Below are positions 58,340-64,000 of a DNA stretch of 64,000 nt, piece by piece (the first letter of the stretch is position 1; each line of letters starts with the position of its first letter). The stretch is from Amycolatopsis azurea DSM 43854 (GTDB taxonomy: Bacteria > Actinomycetota > Actinomycetes > Mycobacteriales > Pseudonocardiaceae). Under the pieces are notes generated by a model that saw only the letters and a list, made by a program, of their open reading frames with translations, did no database searches and was not told the DNA's origin. The DNA lies in NCBI RefSeq assembly GCF_001995215.1, contig NZ_MUXN01000020.1, positions 124,001-188,000 on the forward strand, given 5' to 3'. A program made the translations under genes and the position numbers.

Positions 58340-60040
58340 GTGACGCGCATGAGTCGGTTCGTGGACACGCTCGTCGCCACCGCGGCGGGGCGAGGTCAGC
58401 AGCGGGGAATGGTTACCGGGGAGCCCAAGGAGCCGGTTCGGCGTACCTGGGCCGAGATCCACGAGCAGGCCAAGCGGGTCGCCGGAGGCCTGGTGACGGC
58501 CGGGCTCGAGCCCGGCAAGGCCGTCGCGGTCCTGGCGGCGGCGCCGTCGCTGATCGCGCCGACGGTGCAGGCGGTGTGGCTCGCCGGTGGCAGCGTGACG
58601 ATGCTGCACCAGCCGACCCAGCGCACCGACCTCGCCGAATGGGCCGAGGACACCGTTCGCGTGCTGCGGATGATCGGTTCCGGTCTGGTTCTGCTCGGTG
58701 AGCCGTTCGACCAGCTGGGGCCGGTGCTCACCGAGCACGGCATCGCCTTCCAGGTGATCACCGAACTGCTCGAGGCCGAGCCGCTGGCGGAGCCCGTGAC
58801 GACGGCCGAGTCCGACACCGCGCTCCTACAGCTGACCAGTGGGTCGACGGCCGACCCGAAAGCCGTACGGATCACTTACGGAAACCTGTACTCGAACGTC
58901 AAGGCGATGGTCGAACGCGCCGAGTTCGATTTCGACGTCGACGTGATGGTTTCGTGGCTGCCCACCTTCCACGACATGGGGATGGTCGGCTTCCTGACGG
59001 TCCCGATGACGTTCGGCGTCGAACTCGTCAAGATCACGCCGCTCGAGTTCCTGTCGGGGCCGTTGATCTGGCCGCAGCTGATCAGCAAGTACAACGGCAC
59101 GACCACGGCCGCGCCGAACTTCGCGTACGCGATCGTGGGCAGGCGGATGGCCCGTGTCGAGGACGACGACGCGTACGACCTCTCGAAGCTGCGGATCGCG
59201 CTGAACGGCGCCGAGCCGATCGACGAGACGGCCGTCCAGACGTTCGTCGAGGCCGGGGCAAGGTTCAAGATGCCCGCGGAATGTGTCTTCCCGGCTTACG
59301 GCATGGCGGAGGCGACTCTCGCGGTTTCGTTCGCGCCGCTCTTCACCGGACTGACGCTGGACGTCGTCGAAGCCGACGCGCTTGAGGCGGACAACCGCGC
59401 GGTGCCGGTCCCCGAGGGCGACCCGCGGCATGGAACCGACGAAGTCCGATCCTTCGCGGTGCTCGGGCCGCCGCTCGACGGGCTCGAGGCCGAGATCATC
59501 GACGACAAGGGCACGGTGCTCGGAGAACGTCAGGTCGGAGAGATCCGGCTGCGCGGCGAGGCCGTGACGCCGGGGTACCTGACCATGGAAGGTCCGCTCG
59601 CGACCCAGGACGAGAACGGCTGGCTGCTCACCGGAGACCTCGGTTACCTGGTCGACGGCATGATCGTGATCTGTGGCCGCCGCAAGGACGTCATCATCAT
59701 GGGCGGCCGGAACCTGTACCCGACCGATATCGAACGGGCGGCCACCTCGGTCGAGGGCGTCCGGGCCGGAAACGCCGTGGCCGTGCGGATCGACGCCGGC
59801 AGTCGCCGGGAGCGGTTCGCCGTCGTGGTCGAATCGAAACTCGCCGGGGACCCGGAGACGGAGAAGGCGCTGGCGAAGGAGGTCGCGGCCAAGGTCCGCG
59901 GCGCGGTCGACATGCGGCCTTACGCGGTGGTGGTGCTTCCGGCGGGAAGCCTGCCCAAGACGCCTTCGGGCAAGGTGAAGCGGGCCGCGACCGCCACCCA
60001 GTTCGCGGACAAGATCGCCAAGAACGCGGCGACCAGCTGA
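58340..60040 (+). CDS. fatty acyl-AMP ligase-like enzyme
   Basis: 566 residues (GTG 58340; ATG 58349 equally possible). ANL-superfamily motifs: LQLTSGSTADPKAVRITYGN (P-loop A3), WLPTFHDMGMVGFL typical of fatty acyl-AMP ligases, FPAYGMAEATLAVSFAP, GWLLTGDLGYLVDGMIVICG, and SLPKTPSGKVKRAATA (C-terminal Lys). Its position after ispE corresponds to pks16 of M. tuberculosis. Activates a fatty acid as acyl-AMP; acceptor unknown. Confidence 0.88.
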   Translation: MTRMSRFVDTLVATAAGRGQQRGMVTGEPKEPVRRTWAEIHEQAKRVAGGLVTAGLEPGKAVAVLAAAPSLIAPTVQAVWLAGGSVTMLHQPTQRTDLAEWAEDTVRVLRMIGSGLVLLGEPFDQLGPVLTEHGIAFQVITELLEAEPLAEPVTTAESDTALLQLTSGSTADPKAVRITYGNLYSNVKAMVERAEFDFDVDVMVSWLPTFHDMGMVGFLTVPMTFGVELVKITPLEFLSGPLIWPQLISKYNGTTTAAPNFAYAIVGRRMARVEDDDAYDLSKLRIALNGAEPIDETAVQTFVEAGARFKMPAECVFPAYGMAEATLAVSFAPLFTGLTLDVVEADALEADNRAVPVPEGDPRHGTDEVRSFAVLGPPLDGLEAEIIDDKGTVLGERQVGEIRLRGEAVTPGYLTMEGPLATQDENGWLLTGDLGYLVDGMIVICGRRKDVIIMGGRNLYPTDIERAATSVEGVRAGNAVAVRIDAGSRRERFAVVVESKLAGDPETEKALAKEVAAKVRGAVDMRPYAVVVLPAGSLPKTPSGKVKRAATATQFADKIAKNAATS

Positions 60041-60044
60041 CACG

Positions 60045-60083
60045 AAAGAGCCGGGTCCGCGGATGTCGCGGACCCGGCTCTTT
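60045..60083. terminator. bidirectional hairpin terminator
   Basis: AAAGAGCCGGGTCCGCG pairs with CGCGGACCCGGCTCTTT (17 bp, 5-nt loop), between the convergent acyl-AMP ligase and DivIVA-like genes. Confidence 0.88.
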
Positions 60084-60102
60084 GCGCGGCACCTCCCGGG
60101 GG

Positions 60103-60432
60103 TCAGCGGCGTCGCCAGAGCGGCTTACGGGTATGGGTGTGTTCCAAGGCGGGCGCTATGTAGTAGTCGGCGGACCGCGAGAGCCCGGCCAGCGTGCCCT
60201 CCACGTCCCGGAGGAACGCGTCGACGGCTGTCGGGTCGTAGCCTCTCTTCGAGAGCGGCGCTTTGGCGAACGCCACGTTGTGGACGTCCGAAACGGACAG
60301 GTCGTCGTCGCCGTCGAGCGTCGCCGCGACCCGCTCGAGGAACGCGTCGACCGCGGGTTCGTGATAGCCCCGCGCACCGATCGGCGCACGGTCGAACTGC
60401 CTGGTTCTCGCCTCGAACGCGGTGACGGGCAC
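60103..60432 (-). CDS. small DivIVA-domain protein 2
   Basis: 109 residues from GTG, overlapping the upstream stop by one base (TAGTG). Two internal repeats: PIGARGYHEPAVDAFLERVA and PLSKRGYDPTAVDAFLRDVE, each resembling the DivIVA N-terminal lipid-binding segment, joined by a short DDDLSVSDVHNVAF linker. It lacks the long coiled coil of DivIVA/Wag31. Confidence 0.8.
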   Translation of the reverse strand: MPVTAFEARTRQFDRAPIGARGYHEPAVDAFLERVAATLDGDDDLSVSDVHNVAFAKAPLSKRGYDPTAVDAFLRDVEGTLAGLSRSADYYIAPALEHTHTRKPLWRRR

Positions 60433-60791
60433 TAGCGCTCCCGCAGGAACTCGGCGGGACCGCGGTCCGGGACGGAGCGTTCGGCGGTCGCCTGGCCCTC
60501 TTTGCGTGCGCCGGGCACGCTGAGCACCTGCTGTCCGGTCCGGTGGGCGAGCTGCTCTTCGATCTTGTCGAGGAACTCGTCGACTTCGCGTTCGTCGTAG
60601 CCGCGCTTCCCGATCAGCGGACGCGAGAACATGACGTGGTGGACCTCGGCGGCCGTCAGGTCGTCCCGGTCCGAGATCGTGTCCGCGATCCGTTCCAGGA
60701 ACGCGTCGACCTCGTGCTTGGCGTATCCGCGGCGCCCGATCGGGGCGTTCGGGAAAGTGGCGCCGGTGATGTCTTCGGCCGTAAACGACAT
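60432..60791 (-). CDS. small DivIVA-domain protein 1
   Basis: 119 residues. Repeats PIGRRGYAKHEVDAFLERIA and PLIGKRGYDEREVDEFLDKI separated by DRDDLTAAEVHHVMF; polar C-terminal tail. Paralogue of, and translationally coupled to, the next gene. Likely membrane-curvature-binding or a partner of the polar-growth machinery; exact role unknown. Confidence 0.82.
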   Translation of the reverse strand: MSFTAEDITGATFPNAPIGRRGYAKHEVDAFLERIADTISDRDDLTAAEVHHVMFSRPLIGKRGYDEREVDEFLDKIEEQLAHRTGQQVLSVPGARKEGQATAERSVPDRGPAEFLRER

Positions 60792-60950
60792 GAAACTCTC
60801 TCCGGTTTCGGTGGGGAATGCGATCTCCGCATTCCGTCCTAACGGGTTTGAGAGTTCCCCGGAAGAGCTCGAGCTATTCCACGACTCGATCAGGGGCGTG
60901 GTGAAACGCCTTCGAGTGACGAGGTGTAACGCACCGCCATGTGAGCGGGT

Positions 60951-61547
60951 TCACCCAGCGTGGAAGGTGTTCTGAGCTGCGACGAGGCCAGTGCTGATCA
61001 GCGCTTCAACCGCGTCGGCGCAGCGATCGATCTCGAAAGCGAGTTCCTTGCGTTCGACCGTCGAGAAGTCTTTCAGCACGAAATCCGCCGGATCCTGCCG
61101 CCCGGGCGGGCGGCCGACGCCGAAACGGACGCGGTAGTAGTCCTTCGTGCCGAGTGATTTGGTGATCGAGCGGAGGCCGTTGTGACCGTTGTCGCCGCCG
61201 CCCAGTTTCATCTTGAGCGCCCCGAAGTCGACGTCCAGCTCGTCGTGGACGACCACGACACCGGCCGGGGGGATCTTGAAGAATCGGGCCGCACCCACGA
61301 CAGGGCCGCCTGAGAGGTTCATGTACGAGCGTGGTTTGACCAGGACCACCCGCTGCCCCGAGAGCCTGCCTTCGAGGACTTCGGCGCCGCTCTTGTGGGC
61401 TTTGAACTTGCCGCCGACACGGCCGGCCAGTTCGTCGAGCACCATGAAGCCGACGTTGTGCCGGTTGCCGGCGTATTGGGGACCGGGATTGCCGAGGCCG
61501 GCGAGCAGGATCTGCTCGCCGGCCCCGGGAAGTACTGCGTCAGTCAC
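60951..61547 (-). CDS. pth: peptidyl-tRNA hydrolase
   Basis: 198 residues. LLAGLGNPGPQYAGNRHNVG (catalytic His), VLVKPRSYMNLSGGPV, VVVHDELDVDFGALKMKLGG, GHNGLRSI. Recycles peptidyl-tRNA. Follows rplY by 10 nt as in most actinobacteria. Confidence 0.95.
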   Translation of the reverse strand: MTDAVLPGAGEQILLAGLGNPGPQYAGNRHNVGFMVLDELAGRVGGKFKAHKSGAEVLEGRLSGQRVVLVKPRSYMNLSGGPVVGAARFFKIPPAGVVVVHDELDVDFGALKMKLGGGDNGHNGLRSITKSLGTKDYYRVRFGVGRPPGRQDPADFVLKDFSTVERKELAFEIDRCADAVEALISTGLVAAQNTFHAG

Positions 61548-61557
61548 ACGAGTGACT

Positions 61558-62163
61558 TTATTCGGCGTCCTCGGCGGGGGCCTCGGCCGCCTCGCCCTCG
61601 TCGCCCTCGAGCGAGGACTCGGACGGCGCCTCGTTCACGGCGACGACCAGGGCTTCGGGGTCGGTGACCAGCGAAGCGCCCTTCGGCAGGACGACGTCCG
61701 AGGCGTTGATCTGGGTGCCGGCGGCGACGCCCTCGACCGAGACCTCGACCTGCTCGGGGATGTGCAGCGCCTCGACCTCGATCTGGATGGCGTCGAGGTC
61801 GGTGGTGACCAGGGTGCCGGGGCCGGGGGTGCCGGTGACGACGACGGGGATGTCGACGGTGACCTTCTCGCCGCGGATGACGACCAGCAGGTCGACGTGC
61901 TCGATGTAGTTCTTCAGCGGGTGGACGACGATGGTCTTCGTCAGTGCCAGCTCGCTCTTGCCCTCGAGCTCGAGGGTGATAACGGCGTTGCTGCCGTTCT
62001 CACGCACGACGCGGGCGAACTCCAGGGCGGGCAGGGCATAGTGACGCGGCTCCGAACCGTGCCCGTACAGCACCGCGGGGATCTTGCCGGCACGACGCGT
62101 GCGACGCGCGGCACCCTTGCCGAATTCGGTGCGGGGCTCGACGGACAGGGTTACCTCGGACAC
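61558..62163 (-). CDS. rplY: 50S ribosomal protein L25 (CTC form)
   Basis: 201 residues from GTG 62163. N-terminal 5S-rRNA-binding domain (RTEFGKGAARRTRRAGKIPA, VLYGHGSEPRHYALP) and C-terminal TL5/CTC beta domain (VDIPVVVTGTPGPGTLVTTD), ending in an acidic Glu/Ala tail. First gene of the rplY-pth operon. An upstream in-frame extension to 62289 lacks coding character. Confidence 0.94.
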   Translation of the reverse strand: MSEVTLSVEPRTEFGKGAARRTRRAGKIPAVLYGHGSEPRHYALPALEFARVVRENGSNAVITLELEGKSELALTKTIVVHPLKNYIEHVDLLVVIRGEKVTVDIPVVVTGTPGPGTLVTTDLDAIQIEVEALHIPEQVEVSVEGVAAGTQINASDVVLPKGASLVTDPEALVVAVNEAPSESSLEGDEGEAAEAPAEDAE

Positions 62164-62503
62164 GGTGTAGCACTCCTTCAATTCACCAACATGTTCAGCG
62201 AAAGCATGCTGAGGTGGGGATGGTTCGGGGCGGTTCTGGTGTTCGGCGGCGAATTCCACAGGCGTGCTCGATCGCGTGTGGCCACTCAAGCCGCCGCGTC
62301 GATCACGTCGGGCACCAGGTGCTCACGGAACCCGCCTCGCCGAGACCGGGAAAGTGTAGACCAACCGGTCGGGCAAGGGTCCCGCCGGGTGGCTCGTTCA
62401 GGTGACAAGTCGGTGACAGCTGCTTCGGGAACCCGCGGATGCGGTGGTGCGTGACCCCTTTTCTAAGGTGTGATCTCCTCGCACGTGAGACGAAGGGGGC
62501 GGC
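62164..62503. other. 340-bp divergent intergenic region, rplY/lipoprotein
   Basis: Must hold the promoters of both rplY and the lipoprotein gene. I see no tRNA, hairpin terminator or clear operator here; RBS-like GAAGGAGTG and GAAGGGGGCGGC precede the two starts. Confidence 0.5.
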
Positions 62504-63625
62504 ATGCCGGCACGACGGTTGGGGATCGGTGTGATCGCCGTCTTGTGTTGCCTCGTGGCCGGTTGCGACGTCGAGGTCGATGGGGCGGCGGGGATTTCGC
62601 CCGCTGAGCAGCAGCGGGTGGATCGGCGCGATGAGCAGCGCGGCGCTGTCGAGAGCGCGCTGAAAGAGCTGGAACAGGCACCTGCGGTTGTCTACAAGTC
62701 GACAATCAAGGATGCCTCCGGCAATCCCGCCGAATTGCAGTTCCGGATCACCCGTAACGGCAGCGCGCAGGGTGCCTTGCCGGTCGACGGCCAGACCATC
62801 CAGGTCGTTTCGGCCGACAAGCAGCTGTACCTTTCGGCGACGCCGGAGTACTGGAAGGCGCACGGGCTCGGCAACAGCGAGCAGTACGGCACCAACTGGG
62901 TCCGCACCGACAGCTCGGACCTGCCGGTGAACGCCGTCGAGGTGCTCAACCCGCGCAAGGCCGCGTCGACCCTCCGGACCGCGGTGGCCGCGATGAACCG
63001 GCTGACGGATCCGGTCCGGTCGAAGCTGCCCGACGGGACCGAGGTGTACGACGTCGGGAGCGGGCTCGGGACGCTGAGGGTGACCACCTCCGCACCGCAC
63101 CGTGTCGTCAGTTTCGCGCCTTCCCTCGTCGACGCGGCGGGCGGCAAGACGCTCGGCGCCGAACTGCGGGTCGAGCCTCTCGCCGGGGACGCGATCAAGA
63201 AACTCCAGACCGATCTGGACGGCGCGATCGGCGGGGTCGGGCAGCCGTTCGACGCGCTCACCCAGGTCAGTGTCAGCGTGGTCGGCGACAAACTGGACTG
63301 CACGGACTTCGTCGGAACCTGCCGGGCGACCATCGACGTCGCCAACACCGTCATCGGCGGAGCGAACGGGACACCCGTGCGCCTGACGCTGACCGTCGAC
63401 TTCTCCGCCCAGTCGCTCGGAGCGCAGAGCTGCACGGCGGACGCCAACGCGGCGCCGGACACCACGACCAGCATGTCCTGTGAGGTCAAGTTCAAACTGC
63501 CGAATCGGAACGCCAGCTACCAGGTGCAGGCGAAGCCGGTGGCCCGTGGCGAGGTCCGGGTCCCGGTCGACGTGAACGGCCTTCGCGAAAAGCTCAAGTC
63601 CGAGTTCGCCACGCTGGGCGGCTGA
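62504..63625 (+). CDS. lipoprotein, unknown function
   Basis: 373 residues. Lipoprotein signal with Arg-rich start, VIAVLCCLVAGCDVEVDG (lipobox LVAGC). The body has LprG/LppX-like character (SADKQLYLSATPEYWKAHGL, TEVYDVGSGLGTLRVTT) with two Cys pairs in the C-terminal half (TDFVGTCRAT; SCTADANAAPDTTTSMSC). It takes the place of lpqT in the mycobacterial order, but similarity was not established. Exported, membrane-attached. Confidence 0.8.
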   Translation: MPARRLGIGVIAVLCCLVAGCDVEVDGAAGISPAEQQRVDRRDEQRGAVESALKELEQAPAVVYKSTIKDASGNPAELQFRITRNGSAQGALPVDGQTIQVVSADKQLYLSATPEYWKAHGLGNSEQYGTNWVRTDSSDLPVNAVEVLNPRKAASTLRTAVAAMNRLTDPVRSKLPDGTEVYDVGSGLGTLRVTTSAPHRVVSFAPSLVDAAGGKTLGAELRVEPLAGDAIKKLQTDLDGAIGGVGQPFDALTQVSVSVVGDKLDCTDFVGTCRATIDVANTVIGGANGTPVRLTLTVDFSAQSLGAQSCTADANAAPDTTTSMSCEVKFKLPNRNASYQVQAKPVARGEVRVPVDVNGLREKLKSEFATLGG

Positions 63626-63720
63626 CCTGCACGCTCACCCACGGGTGCGTTACATACGTTGAAGTAGTCGATCTTGCGTTCTTAGCATCGGTGTCGTCAC
63701 CGACGAAAAGGGAGAACGCG

Positions 63721-64000
63721 ATGGCGAAGTTGGTTGTGTTCGGAGGAACCGGATACGCGGGCGGGAAGATCACCGGGGAAGCGCGTGGACGCGGTCATGA
63801 GGTCCTGGTGGTGTCGAGGAACGCCGAAGGCGAGGGGACCAAGGCGGGGTCGCTCTACGACGAGGCCTTCCTCGCCGAGGTCGCCAAGGGCGCCGACGTC
63901 CTGGTGATCGCGGTTCACGGGCAGAGCGGCTTGCTCGACGCGGTGCCGTCGATCGCCCGGGTCGCGAAGGACAACGGCGCGCGGATCGGCGTGGTCGGCG
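63721..64000 (+). CDS. NAD(P)-binding reductase (3' partial)
   Basis: ATG 63721 behind AAAGGGAG. KLVVFGGTGYAGGKITGEAR is a GxxGxxG-type Rossmann start of the atypical SDR (YwnB/NmrA-like) family; ADVLVIAVHGQSGLLDAVPS follows. Open to the window edge at 64000, so the C-terminus is missing. Confidence 0.85.
   Translation, partial: MAKLVVFGGTGYAGGKITGEARGRGHEVLVVSRNAEGEGTKAGSLYDEAFLAEVAKGADVLVIAVHGQSGLLDAVPSIARVAKDNGARIGVVG

Noticed and set aside
1..64000. CRISPR arrays, insertion sequences, biosynthetic megasynthases
   Set aside because: No regularly spaced repeats, no transposase, and no PKS/NRPS modules were found in the window; the acyl-AMP ligase at 58340 stands alone.

Overview
High-GC, gene-dense chromosomal DNA of an actinomycete, most likely Pseudonocardiaceae (Amycolatopsis-like). 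This is inferred from GTG/ATG start use, many 1-11 nt gene overlaps, the order metG-tatD-rpfB-rsmA-ispE-(ABC-F)-acyl-AMP ligase-pth-rplY (close to the order known from Mycobacterium tuberculosis), and the galU/UGPase-glp-rimJ-sepX division cluster. No species assignment is possible from the sequence alone.

Region 1 (1-10452): a complete integrative and conjugative/mobilizable element of the actinomycete AICE (pSAM2-like) type, 9.3 kb, in the 3' end of a tRNA-Ala(CGC) gene. A 46-bp direct repeat (1031-1076 and 10377-10422) marks its ends; the intact tRNA is at 10380-10452. The element carries, rightward, a Pra-like activator, small ORFs, an XRE regulator, a 58-aa zinc-ribbon ORF, an FtsK-like transfer ATPase, a RepSA-type rolling-circle initiator, Xis and a tyrosine integrase. 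Leftward it carries two cargo genes: an HTH/phosphoribosyltransferase-like protein and an inositol-monophosphatase-family protein. They are separated from the rightward operon by a GAGAC repeat array. The left 600 bp is non-coding and highly structured. Just outside the left end is a CBS-domain protein whose C-terminus has a HEPN-type RNxxxH motif.

Region 2 (10525-15634): division and sugar-nucleotide block. Leftward glp(moeA-like)-rimJ-sepX/glpR; rightward 5-formyl-THF cyclo-ligase and a UDPGP-family uridylyltransferase.

Region 3 (15631-34774): MMPL exporter with ArsR-type regulator and methyltransferase; GNAT; DUF2786; FAD oxidoreductase; NarL-type two-component system; TetR/SGNH-hydrolase pair with twin operators; GAF regulator divergent from aldehyde dehydrogenase-DUF779; MOSC-TetR; a secreted GH20 hexosaminidase with a DasR-like box; propionyl-CoA synthetase.

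Region 4 (34957-47204): membrane-anchored Ser/Thr kinase, lipoproteins (one with a frameshift in a G run), protein O-mannosyltransferase, rsmI, TetR/quinone oxidoreductase, pabB, a GH25-like protein, and a PadR-controlled ABC-2 exporter.

Region 5 (47267-64000): the conserved metG...rplY housekeeping block. It is interrupted by a decayed DUF222 gene between rpfB and rsmA, and holds a SAM-class riboswitch in front of an orphan metN, a translationally coupled pair of tiny DivIVA-like proteins, a lipoprotein, and the start of an NAD(P)-binding reductase running off the right edge.
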